DNA of 13,442 nucleotides, from the NCBI GenBank assembly GCA_964434955.1, contig CAYSXI010000149.1:1-13442 (forward strand). Direction: 5' to 3'. The first letter of the stretch is position 1; every line of letters starts with the position of its first letter. The notes below the pieces were generated by a model. The model searched no databases, was not told the DNA's origin, and was given only the letters and a program-made list of their open reading frames with translations. Origin of the DNA: JANQLU01 sp964434955 (GTDB lineage: Bacteria; Planctomycetota; Planctomycetia; Pirellulales; Pirellulaceae). A program made the position numbers and the translations under genes. Shown piece by piece: positions 6,095-13,382 of the stretch.

Positions 6095-7549
6095 CTACTC
6101 TTTGATTTTTAATAGCCACGTTTCCGAAGCCATTTCAGAAATCCACTCGCGAAGTTCCCGAACGCGGTAGGTGTTTTCCTTGGCGACATCCAGTACTTCG
6201 TAGGGATCCGATTTCAAATTAAAAAGTTTTGCGTCTCGATCTTTTCGTTTATGCACCGTTTCATAACGCTGCACGCGACCATCGTGAAATTCAATCACCT
6301 TGTCAAACCCTTCGATACACCACCGATAAAGGAGGGAACTCTTGGGTTCCTGAAGGTCCGCGATATCATGTGCAAAGATCTCGCCCCAAATGCGTTTCCG
6401 AGTCGACTTATTGCCTTTTGCAACTGGGAGCAAGTCGATTCCCTGCATGTCTTTTGTCGGCTCCAAACCCGCCAACTTCAAAATCGTCGGGGCCAGGTCC
6501 AGACTGCTCGCCAGGGTCGCCCGATCCATCTTCGGCTCAATGGATGACGGCCAACGAATCATGATCGGCGTGCGAATACCCTGATCGAAAGGTGACTGTT
6601 TGCTTTTGGGCGCAAACGAGTTCCGCCAACCCTCGGGCACCTTGGTTTTGTCCGTGCGTTGAATCCAGCCGTTATCCGTCACATAAATAAAGACCGTGTT
6701 TTCTTTGAGCTTTTTCTCATCAATGTAGTCGACCAACTCGCCACAGGTTTGATCGAACCACTCGCACATCGCAAAGTATTTCGCCAATCGATCGGGATAG
6801 CGATCCGACTTGTACTTCTCAAAAAGTTTTTCGGGTGGGTTGTGGGGCGTGTGCGGCAAGAACGGCGCATACCAAATGAAGAACGGTTTGTCCTGGCTTT
6901 TGTCGATAAAGTCAAAAACCGGTTGCAATCCATCACGGCCGATTCTCAATCCCTTGTCGCCGTGGCGGCCACCTTGCTTCGGGTCACCATGAGTCATGCC
7001 TTCATCAAATCCGCCATTTGCAAAGTTTCCTTCCCACCATTTTCCGGATTGAAAACTCACATATCCTTTCGATTTCAGCATTCGCGGAATCGTTGGCAGC
7101 TTTGTCATTCGTTTGATCAGAGACTGATTGGCTTCTTGCCAAAGTTTGCGCCGTTCCGCCGGTTTCGTTTTTTCAAGATCAACGGAGATCGGCCGCGGAT
7201 CATTCCCCGTGATCCCATGCTGCGTGGGAAACAAGCCGGTAATGATGGTCGCCAGCGACGGACGGCATAAACTCGTGGGCACGTAACCGCGCGTAAACAC
7301 GTAACTCTCTTTTGCCAATTTATCGAGGCAAGGTGTCTTGATGACGGGATGCTCCATGAATCCGTAATCCGTCCAAGCCTGATCATCCGAAATGATGAGA
7401 ACGATATTGGGCGGTCTCGAATCGGGATCGGACGTCCTGGAAACAGGAGAACTCGTTTCGGTCTGAGAAAATCCTTGCGTGGCCAGATTGGTGAAGCAGA
7501 AAACAAATACCGTTACGGCGAGCCCAATGGCCTTGCGGCGGGAAATCAT
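6095..7549 (-). CDS. Exported type I sulfatase-like protein with a non-canonical CRPSL motif
   Basis: A 484-residue S1 sulfatase-fold protein. The N-terminus has SRRKAIGL before a hydrophobic stretch (to about 28), which reads as a signal peptide with a Tat-like twin arginine. PNIVLIISDDQAW gives the metal-binding Asp55 and Asp56. The catalytic Cys95 is in CRPSLATIITG: Cys, Pro97 and Ser98 are kept, but the Arg expected at the fifth motif position is Leu99 (codon CTG). YVTDNGW supplies the later Asp-Asn pair, and GKWWEGNF replaces the usual GKWHLG. The C-terminal LFNLKSDPYEVLDVA is typical of the family. The ATG at 7549 has GAGGA seven bases upstream, a good ribosome-binding site. It is the first gene of the minus-strand block. 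An active sulfatase of a divergent subfamily is likely, but substrate and aldehyde formation cannot be seen. Confidence 0.9.
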   Translation of the reverse strand: MISRRKAIGLAVTVFVFCFTNLATQGFSQTETSSPVSRTSDPDSRPPNIVLIISDDQAWTDYGFMEHPVIKTPCLDKLAKESYVFTRGYVPTSLCRPSLATIITGLFPTQHGITGNDPRPISVDLEKTKPAERRKLWQEANQSLIKRMTKLPTIPRMLKSKGYVSFQSGKWWEGNFANGGFDEGMTHGDPKQGGRHGDKGLRIGRDGLQPVFDFIDKSQDKPFFIWYAPFLPHTPHNPPEKLFEKYKSDRYPDRLAKYFAMCEWFDQTCGELVDYIDEKKLKENTVFIYVTDNGWIQRTDKTKVPEGWRNSFAPKSKQSPFDQGIRTPIMIRWPSSIEPKMDRATLASSLDLAPTILKLAGLEPTKDMQGIDLLPVAKGNKSTRKRIWGEIFAHDIADLQEPKSSLLYRWCIEGFDKVIEFHDGRVQRYETVHKRKDRDAKLFNLKSDPYEVLDVAKENTYRVRELREWISEMASETWLLKIKE

Positions 7550-8003
7550 GTGGGGTTCCTCAATTGAATGCTCAGGTACAAAAGCCTGAATGATTTTTTT
7601 CTAAGTTCGCCATTATAGAGGATTGAAATCGAACGGGGCGAAGGGGCAGGGGAGTCCCAAAATGGGATTCCATAAACGCCCCAAAAGGAACTCATCGGAC
7701 AATCATCATTACCCGTTTTTTCAATCATGCCGGTTTCAAGCTGGCAGGCGTGAACGGTTTTGGCTGTTTTGCCAGCACTGATAGCAATCGCGCGAGATGA
7801 TCGGCAATACGAGCAACAAAATTATTCAAAATTATTGAGCGACGCTGGAAGATCGTGACTCTGGGGACGCTTTAGCTATATCAGCATTTTGAGACGAGCG
7901 AACAACTGATTTCTGATGTCGCCAAGCTTTCAAGAATTCCGCGACTTGGATCCGATCGTTCGTGTCTCATCCAGCACTTGGAATTCCCGCAAGGACTTGA
8001 GTC
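7550..8003. other. Intergenic region upstream of sulfatase 2
   Basis: About 450 bases between the sulfatase 2 start and a possible small plus-strand gene. Apart from the TATAAT near 7612 and the leader hairpin, I see no gene, repeat or recognisable site. The ORFs crossing it have no recognisable motif. Confidence 0.5.
7612..7617 (-). promoter_or_regulatory. Candidate -10 box for the sulfatase block
   Basis: The minus strand carries a perfect TATAAT, which would place transcription start near 7605 and give a leader of about 55 bases before the sulfatase 2 ATG. There is no good TTGACA-like -35 at 16-19 bases, so it may depend on an activator or be chance. The leader holds a 5-bp hairpin (TCAGG/CCTGA, 7572-7589). 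Confidence 0.35.
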
Positions 8004-8288
8004 GTGCGATTTGCAAAAAACCCTCTCGGCGAACACCCGCAATGCAAACTGAAACAGCTAAATCTGGCCATGCTCGAACTGGCCATCGATCAATTCAAGG
8101 AAGGCTCGAAGCAAATCTGTTTTAAGCGGGTCATGAGACTGGCTCGAGATCGATTTCATTTCTCGGGCACCGACGAAGAAGCAATCCAGTTTCTAAGAGG
8201 CAGCGATCGTTACGAAATCGAAGGCCGATGCAATGCTTCATCGGGAGCAACAAGCTGGGTCGTACGAGATTGCCGGGGAGGCGATTAG
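8004..8288 (+). CDS. Possible small hypothetical protein
   Basis: A 94-residue ORF beginning with GTG, preceded by AAGGA (7991-7995) at an 8-base spacing, a good ribosome-binding site. Residues about 15-50 look like charged amphipathic helices (for example LAMLELAIDQFKEGSK), and codon choice there (CTG GCC, CTC, ATC, TTC AAG) resembles neighbouring genes. There is no membrane segment, signal peptide or recognised domain; four cysteines are scattered without a clear metal-binding spacing. The C-terminal third is less protein-like. It could also be a remnant of a longer gene. I do not recognise it. It sits alone on the plus strand between two minus-strand units. Confidence 0.4.
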   Translation: MRFAKNPLGEHPQCKLKQLNLAMLELAIDQFKEGSKQICFKRVMRLARDRFHFSGTDEEAIQFLRGSDRYEIEGRCNASSGATSWVVRDCRGGD

Positions 8289-8632
8289 ACGAAAATCGGT
8301 TTCCAAGAACCAAAGCTATCGGACCAATCGGAGGAAATGATCGGAAGGCTAGTTCGCTATTGGGCAAACAAGGGAAACTCGATCACAACAAGCGGATGGA
8401 TGAACACTTCTGCTTTTCGGCGACTGCCCTCGCATGAAAAGCACCGGTTGAGCGGATTGGCGTCGCAAAGTGCGGCGTCAATTCGCTGTTTTTTCTATCC
8501 CTTTCGCGCAAGCCCCCGACCCCTTTCGTGCAAGTCCCCGCCCCCTTTCGTGCAAGTCCCCGACCGCGTCAGTGATTTGTCAAAAAGCGATCAAGCGAAA
8601 GCCCGCGACCAAGGAACCCTCGGGCTCTCCAA
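8289..8632. other. Intergenic region with tandem repeat
   Basis: About 340 bases downstream of both the small plus-strand ORF and the kinase stop codon. The only structure I see is the 22-bp tandem repeat at 8499-8564. The overlapping plus-strand ORFs read the repeat in shifting frames and look non-coding. No clear terminator for the kinase was found. Confidence 0.5.
8499..8564. repeat. 22-bp tandem repeat, three copies
   Basis: The units start at 8499, 8521 and 8543, each close to CCCTTTCGTGCAAGTCCCCG followed by AC or CC. Copy 3 matches the consensus, copy 2 differs at one base and copy 1 at two (CGCG for CGTG, CCCCC for TCCCC). There is no spacer between units, so it is not a CRISPR. Since 22 is not a multiple of three, it is unlikely to be coding. 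It lies 69 bases past the kinase stop codon. Confidence 0.9.
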
Positions 8633-11602
8633 CTATCGGATCGGTTCGAGTTGACCATCTTTCAAATCGGCCAACATTTTTTTGGCCCGCCCGTGCTTCG
8701 GATATTGCTCGATGAATTCGGAAAGCAAGGCCGTCGCCTGTTCGGTTTTTCCCTGTCTTGCGATGGAGTGGGCAATAATGAAGCCCAGTTCTGGTTCGAC
8801 AAATCCGCGCGAACGGGCATGGCGAGCAATTTCTTCGGCTTCCTCGTAGCGACGGGACATGATCAGGAGTTGCGCGTATCCGACATGATGGACAATCTCG
8901 TTGGGGTGGTATTCAACCAACTGACGATAAATCTCGACCGATCGTTTGAGATTTCCTTGCATCCGAAACCCTTGGGCCATCCACTGCAACGCCTTCATGT
9001 CCCTGGGCTTCGCCGCAAGCGCGTCCTCCAAAGCCTTCATCGACTGTTTCGGTCGGTTCAGCCGGACACAAACTCGAAAACGCATAAGACAAGAAGAACA
9101 AAGTGCCTCTTTGCTCGGCGCCAATTCTTCCGCCCGTTTGACCGATTTGAGCGCCTCTTTGTATCGCTTGAGCCGGAACAAGATGACGCTTCGATTGAAG
9201 TGGCTTTCATAAAATGCTTCTTGCAACCTGATTGCCTGGTCAATGTGCTTCAGCGCCACTTCGGATTCACCTTTCGCATTGAATGCGGCCGCGAGATTCA
9301 CGAAAGGTTGATAAAAATCTGGCTTGAGAACGGCAAGTCGCTTTGAAAATTCAATCGCCGAGTCGTGATCGCCGACGCGGTATGCCGCGCTACTGACGTT
9401 GAGCAGAACCAGCGGGTTGTCGGGCTGCAAAGCCAGGCAAACGGTAAGGTGACGAAGTGCCTTTTCCGGGCTTTGGGTTTCTCCGTTCAAAAAGTAATCG
9501 CCCAATTGCCAGTTGATTTCAAAATCGCCCGGAAAATGCCGATGGGACCTCAACATCAGCTCGTGTCGCATTTCGATTTCGTTGAGCGAGTTCAAGGTAT
9601 AGGACAGCAGGTAGATCGAAACGATCGATTCGTAGGTACGAGGATCCAACATTAGATTTGCAATTTCACCTGGCCGAGGGTCTCTTGTGATGGCCAGCAG
9701 TTCGGCGCGAAAATCGTCCGGATCCACCGCTTCGAGAATCTCATCCAACCAGAGAACTTCGTCACCGTTCAGGTCTTCCGCATTTTCGGTAAACTGATCG
9801 CGCCAAAGAATCAAACCATGCATCAGCTTTTCCTGAATGCCGCTTTCGCGAATCACCTCTTGGACCCGTTGGATATTACCCTTCTGTTTGATTCCAAATT
9901 CTGCGAAGGCTTCGGCAAGCGTTTTCTTGACTTGCGGCTTGAGGTGTAAACGCTCCGAATCTTCCAGTTGACTCATGGCATAAATGGAGAGCTGAATCGC
10001 ACCTTCGATCGCGTCCACCATTTGGTCCTCGCGCCGAAGTTTCTGCGCATTCGCTTCGTTAACTGCGACCGCGCTTTCGATGGATTCCTTGAGCTGCTCG
10101 TAATCTTGATACAGATTTTCATTGATCGTCCTGTCGACCAGCTCTTCTGATTGCTTGAGACGCAGCAGTGCGTCAGTCAGGCGTTTTCCCTGCGTCGATG
10201 GGGATTCGTCGGCCGGTCCAAATTGCAATTGTCTAGCAGCGGTGATGGAATCGCTGATCTTGGATTCGCGTTCCTTTTTCTTTTCGGTCTGGTCGAGCCA
10301 GTACACACCTGCAGCCCCAGCCGACAGCAACACAATGCTGGCGATAGCGGTCGACAATGCGAGCACCTGGCGCCGCCTTTTTCGTTCCGCTTGATACCGG
10401 GCTTCGGACGTCGCTCGCTTGAGTTCTGATTGCTTCAGTCGCTCATCGCGCTGATGGAAATATGCGCTCAACCGATCACTGACTACCAACGCGTCGTCTG
10501 GACGATCATTCGAATTCGGGGCCAGACAGTCCTTCACGAGTTCCTTGAGCATTCGGTCTTCGCCACAGGATTCCAAGTCGCTGAGCACTTTGCCCAACTC
10601 GCTCTCTTTTGCCCTTGCCACGGTTCCCGTAAAAGTCCCGTCACCAAATGGCGGTACGCCCAACAAGATCTCGAACAAAATGCCGCCAAGTGCGAATACG
10701 TCCGCGCGTTGATCCGTCGATTTACCCAGAATCTGTTCCGGCGCCATGTATGCGGGCGTTCCGAGAATCGACCCTGCCTGGGTTTGGTCAAGCCGACCCA
10801 GCGCAATTTCGGTTTCTGGGTGGCTCGCTTGATTCTCATCGGAATCGGCCAAAGCATCGGTGACGCGTTTCGCGAGTCCCCAATCCATGATCTGAACTTC
10901 ACCAAAAGATCCGACCATGATGTTTTGCGGCTTCAGGTCTCGGTGAATAATGCCTTTTGCATGAGCGTAGGCCATTGTCTGGCATATTTGGCTGAAGACT
11001 TCAAGCAATCGGCTTTTCTGCTGCGATGTTTCCGACTCGGATTCAATAAGTTCACTGAGTGTTTTGCCACCCACCAATTTCATGGCGATGAATTGCCGAC
11101 CGTCTTTGAGCCTCCCCTGTTCATGAATGGGAACCACTCCGGGATGCTGAAGCTGCCCGCAAATCCTGGCTTCGCGATGAAATCGAGCCACGTCATCATG
11201 ACTCAAGTGGTCAGAATCCGAAATCACCTTGACGGCGACTTCCCTTTGAAGCTCCCGATCGAATACACGGTGCACGGTCCCCATACCACCGCGGGCAATT
11301 TCACCCAACAATACGTAACGACTCCCCTGTTGAAACTCGATCCCATCCGAACTCGGCAGCTTGGCCGCCCGCTCGTCTTCACGATTCGATGCGCCGGATG
11401 CATTTGGAATATCCGATTCGATCGCATCAAGCATTTCGGACACTTCTGATGACGGATCACTTAGTTGATCAAGGGCCGCCAGGCAAATCGAGCAGTTCTC
11501 GACATGGTCGTTGATTTCAGCGGCTCGCTCGTTTTGAAGCCGATCGGCCAGATACGACTCCAAGGTTTGCTTGTCGGGATGATGGGATATTTCGCTTTTC
11601 AT
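8633..11602 (-). CDS. Membrane Ser/Thr protein kinase with N-terminal zinc-finger (anti-sigma-like) and C-terminal TPR region
   Basis: A 989-residue protein from the ATG at 11602. Residues about 8-50 form a small zinc finger with H33-x3-C37-x2-C40, the motif of zinc-binding anti-sigma domains. The protein kinase domain spans about 92-380: glycine loop GEIARGGMGTV, VAVK (Lys125), HRDLKPQN (catalytic Asp222), DWGLAK (metal-binding Asp240, with Trp in place of Phe of DFG) and GTPAYMAPE. A single membrane helix at about 413-435 follows a basic stretch, placing the kinase in the cytoplasm and about 550 residues outside. The outer part has a helical linker and about eight or nine TPR units (about 650-985). 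An in-frame TTG at 11662 would add 20 residues; the ATG fits the zinc-finger N-terminus better. It follows the ECF sigma gene by 66 bases, probably in one transcript, so it likely controls that sigma factor. The TPR ligand is unknown. Confidence 0.92.
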   Translation of the reverse strand: MKSEISHHPDKQTLESYLADRLQNERAAEINDHVENCSICLAALDQLSDPSSEVSEMLDAIESDIPNASGASNREDERAAKLPSSDGIEFQQGSRYVLLGEIARGGMGTVHRVFDRELQREVAVKVISDSDHLSHDDVARFHREARICGQLQHPGVVPIHEQGRLKDGRQFIAMKLVGGKTLSELIESESETSQQKSRLLEVFSQICQTMAYAHAKGIIHRDLKPQNIMVGSFGEVQIMDWGLAKRVTDALADSDENQASHPETEIALGRLDQTQAGSILGTPAYMAPEQILGKSTDQRADVFALGGILFEILLGVPPFGDGTFTGTVARAKESELGKVLSDLESCGEDRMLKELVKDCLAPNSNDRPDDALVVSDRLSAYFHQRDERLKQSELKRATSEARYQAERKRRRQVLALSTAIASIVLLSAGAAGVYWLDQTEKKKERESKISDSITAARQLQFGPADESPSTQGKRLTDALLRLKQSEELVDRTINENLYQDYEQLKESIESAVAVNEANAQKLRREDQMVDAIEGAIQLSIYAMSQLEDSERLHLKPQVKKTLAEAFAEFGIKQKGNIQRVQEVIRESGIQEKLMHGLILWRDQFTENAEDLNGDEVLWLDEILEAVDPDDFRAELLAITRDPRPGEIANLMLDPRTYESIVSIYLLSYTLNSLNEIEMRHELMLRSHRHFPGDFEINWQLGDYFLNGETQSPEKALRHLTVCLALQPDNPLVLLNVSSAAYRVGDHDSAIEFSKRLAVLKPDFYQPFVNLAAAFNAKGESEVALKHIDQAIRLQEAFYESHFNRSVILFRLKRYKEALKSVKRAEELAPSKEALCSSCLMRFRVCVRLNRPKQSMKALEDALAAKPRDMKALQWMAQGFRMQGNLKRSVEIYRQLVEYHPNEIVHHVGYAQLLIMSRRYEEAEEIARHARSRGFVEPELGFIIAHSIARQGKTEQATALLSEFIEQYPKHGRAKKMLADLKDGQLEPIR

Positions 11603-11668
11603 AATAACGCTCTGCGTTGGCTCAAACTTGTGCGTCGGCGAAACCGATGCGTTGGCTGGCAAAGGTGC

Positions 11669-12316
11669 CTAAGTGTCAACCGTGTTTGATGATTTCGAAT
11701 CGGACAAGGATTCAAAGAGTGCTGGAACCTGCTCGTTGTTAACGAGTCCCTGAGCCTCTTCTTGAAGTCGCCGCATCACTCGAAATTTGAATTTATAAAC
11801 CTGGCCGGCGGAAACACTCAGGTCCTGGGCGATTGTTTTGGCGGGCTCTTTTTTTATCGCGACTCGATAAAAGGCGGCAATTGTCTTGTCGTCAAACTCG
11901 GGCCGAATCAACTCCAGAATTCGATTCACTACGTAGTGATCGTGTTCCCGATCCCAGCGAACCGTCAACTCACTGTTGGGGTCGGCCAGTTGATCAAGGA
12001 CTTCGTTTGATTCACGTTTTCGATCGGCCGGGAAGTGCTTTCTTTGAACGTCCCAATAACGACGGCAACGATTGATCGTGATTCTCCGCAGCCAATTTCG
12101 AAATGCACCGGTTCGGCCGTTGTGTTCAAACTTTTTCAGTTCCGTCACAACAGCATAAAGGACTTCCTGGGTAATATCCGAAACGTCACCCTCTTCAACG
12201 CCAGCGCGCCTCAACCACCCAGAGATTAAAGGATCGTAAATCCCTACCAAGCGTGACCAGGCGACGGAATTGCGATCATCTTTTGCACGAGACAACAAGT
12301 TTCTACTGGTTTTCAT
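11669..12316 (-). CDS. ECF-type RNA polymerase sigma factor
   Basis: A 215-residue extracytoplasmic-function sigma factor that directs RNA polymerase to a set of promoters. Region 2 covers about residues 20-92, with DVSDITQEVLYAVV in the core-binding and -10 part and FRNWLRRITINRCRRYWD at its end. Region 4 covers about 127-188, with a helix-turn-helix around AKTIAQDLSVSAGQVYKFKFRVMRRL that reads the -35 element. A short Ser/Asp-rich tail follows. There is no region 1 or 3, as expected for the class. The ATG at 12316 has GGAG five bases upstream, a clear ribosome-binding site. The Ser/Thr kinase gene lies directly downstream, the arrangement known for kinase-linked ECF groups, including those described in planctomycetes. 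Phosphorylation, zinc-finger binding, or both may control it. I could not identify its own promoter. Confidence 0.93.
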   Translation of the reverse strand: MKTSRNLLSRAKDDRNSVAWSRLVGIYDPLISGWLRRAGVEEGDVSDITQEVLYAVVTELKKFEHNGRTGAFRNWLRRITINRCRRYWDVQRKHFPADRKRESNEVLDQLADPNSELTVRWDREHDHYVVNRILELIRPEFDDKTIAAFYRVAIKKEPAKTIAQDLSVSAGQVYKFKFRVMRRLQEEAQGLVNNEQVPALFESLSDSKSSNTVDT

Positions 12317-12938
12317 TTCCGCTCCGCCAGTATCTGCAAAAACTTTGATGACCCAGCTCTTTTTTTGGAAGAACCGAACGCCAGACTCTGCTTTAGTTTA
12401 GAAGGCATTTATCCTATCGCGGTCGCAAACCGGCGAGAAGACAACTTTGCTTTCGACCCGCGACATCGTGGTGCATTTTCAAAAGTCCAAGAACCTCAGT
12501 CGTTCATTTTTTTGCATGAATCGATCAGCGGTCGCAATGCGCGCTGTCGTTGATTGCAAAAAGAAACTTTACATGGGCGTTGCTCCAGATGGCATTGATT
12601 CAAGCGATTTGCGCCTCTGAGAAATGGCTAACGAAATCGTAGTCGAAACGAGTTGCCCCAACCGAGGTCAAATTGAAAACGCCACCCAAGTCAACAACTT
12701 CCTGAACTTTCGTTGACGTGCTCGGCTGCATGAAATGAACGTTTCGTCAGAAGCCGGTTGCCACGCCTGGCATTTTTCATGATTCGCGGGGCCGCGAAGT
12801 CGTGCGAACTCGCGAATGCAATTTTGTTGCTTTGAAACGCAGGAGGAGCAATCCATTTCGCGGATTGCATGGACGATCAATCTGAAAGCCGGAAGCAACT
12901 TCGGGCTCAGCCGGCAAAACTTGCAAACGACTTCCGGG

Positions 12939-12965
12939 CGATGATTTCCGGACGATGATTTCCGG
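12939..12965. repeat. 14-bp direct repeat, two copies
   Basis: CGATGATTTCCGGA (12939-12952) is repeated immediately at 12953, with 13 of 14 bases kept. CTTCCGGG just before (12931) and ATTCCGGGCC near 12980 share the TTCCGG core, suggesting a decayed local duplication. No function is evident. Confidence 0.6.
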
Positions 12966-13000
12966 GTGCCAACTGCCATATTCCGGGCCGGGCTGGATGC

Positions 13001-13031
13001 AATAAAAAAGCCCCGATGAAACCAGGGGCTT
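13001..13031 (-). terminator. Intrinsic terminator of tRNA-Ser
   Basis: On the minus strand, AAGCCCC (13031-13025) pairs perfectly with GGGGCTT (13014-13008) around a 10-base loop and runs straight into TTTTATT (13007-13001). This is a textbook rho-independent terminator, 46 bases past the end of tRNA-Ser. Confidence 0.85.
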
Positions 13032-13077
13032 GTGCGAAAGATTGCGATGCATGGCAACTGGATGCCAATGAATCGAG

Positions 13078-13166
13078 CGGAGACGACAGGATTCGAACCT
13101 GCGGATGGGTTTGACCCCATCACCGATTTAGCAAACCGGCGCTTTCGACCACTCAGCCACGTCTCC
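13078..13166 (-). tRNA. tRNA-Ser (anticodon GCU)
   Basis: An 89-base class II tRNA on the minus strand. The acceptor GGAGACG (13166-13160) pairs with CGTCTCC (13085-13079); the discriminator is G, as required for serine. The D-arm begins TGGCTGAGTGGTCGAAAGC. The anticodon stem CCGGT/ATCGG (one G-U) encloses TTGCTAA, with anticodon GCT at 13132-13130. A long variable arm (GATGGGGTCAAACCCATC) and a T-arm GCAGG/CCTGT with loop TTCGAAT follow. No CCA is encoded. It decodes AGC/AGU. Confidence 0.96.
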
Positions 13167-13180
13167 AATTGAGATAGGGT

Positions 13181-13208
13181 ATTTTGCCAGAAAAGCCCAC
13201 ATTTTCAA
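13181..13208 (-). promoter_or_regulatory. Probable promoter of tRNA-Ser
   Basis: On the minus strand, TTGAAA (13208-13203, 5 of 6 to the -35 consensus) is separated by 16 bases from CAAAAT (13186-13181, 4 of 6 to the -10). Initiation would fall a few bases before the mature tRNA start at 13166. Position and spacing fit a housekeeping sigma promoter. Confidence 0.45.
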
Positions 13209-13336
13209 GGTGCAAAAAAAGTCCGCTGCGAACGGCTTTGCGGGTTCTAAGGGAAGCCGGCTGGATCGATTCCTTTCCTTCAATATTTTTGTGATTGCGG
13301 CTTCAATTCCTTGGCGATAATGACATTTGAAACCGC

Positions 13337-13365
13337 TTGAGGTTCAGAGGCCAATTTGTTAGCTT
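13337..13365 (+). promoter_or_regulatory. Possible promoter of the CAU tRNA
   Basis: TTGAGG (13337-13342) and TAGCTT (13360-13365) are 17 bases apart and end 17 bases before the tRNA start. The match is partial (4 of 6 and 3 of 6); it is suggested mainly by position. Confidence 0.25.
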
Positions 13366-13382
13366 GGCGGGTTCAAATTTTT

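Larger units (their letters stand above)
12317..13077. other. Intergenic region upstream of the sigma factor
   Basis: About 760 bases between the sigma factor start and tRNA-Ser. ORFs here are short or extend across the tRNA and show no recognisable domain. It contains the tRNA-Ser terminator (13001-13031) and a 14-bp direct repeat near 12939. The sigma factor promoter should lie at the left end but is not recognisable. Confidence 0.5.

Noticed and set aside
6659..7270. 203-residue plus-strand ORF
   Set aside because: Antisense to sulfatase 2, with no recognisable features.
7860..7890. TATATC-like -10 box in front of the small ORF at 8004
   Set aside because: No -35 at a suitable distance, and it lies more than 100 bases from the start; too weak to list.
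8499..8564. Possible CRISPR array
   Set aside because: The 22-bp units are directly adjacent with no spacers, and no cas genes are present.
8337..8654. Plus-strand ORF of 105 residues preceded by GGAGGAA
   Set aside because: The purine run ends only a couple of bases from the ATG, which is too close. The ORF then reads through the 22-bp repeat and runs into the end of the kinase gene; composition is not convincing.
10430..11449. 339-residue plus-strand ORF
   Set aside because: Antisense to the kinase domain, which is clearly coding; it has no domain of its own.
12668..13168. 166-residue minus-strand ORF upstream of the sigma factor
   Set aside because: It reads through tRNA-Ser and its terminator, so it cannot be a normal gene.
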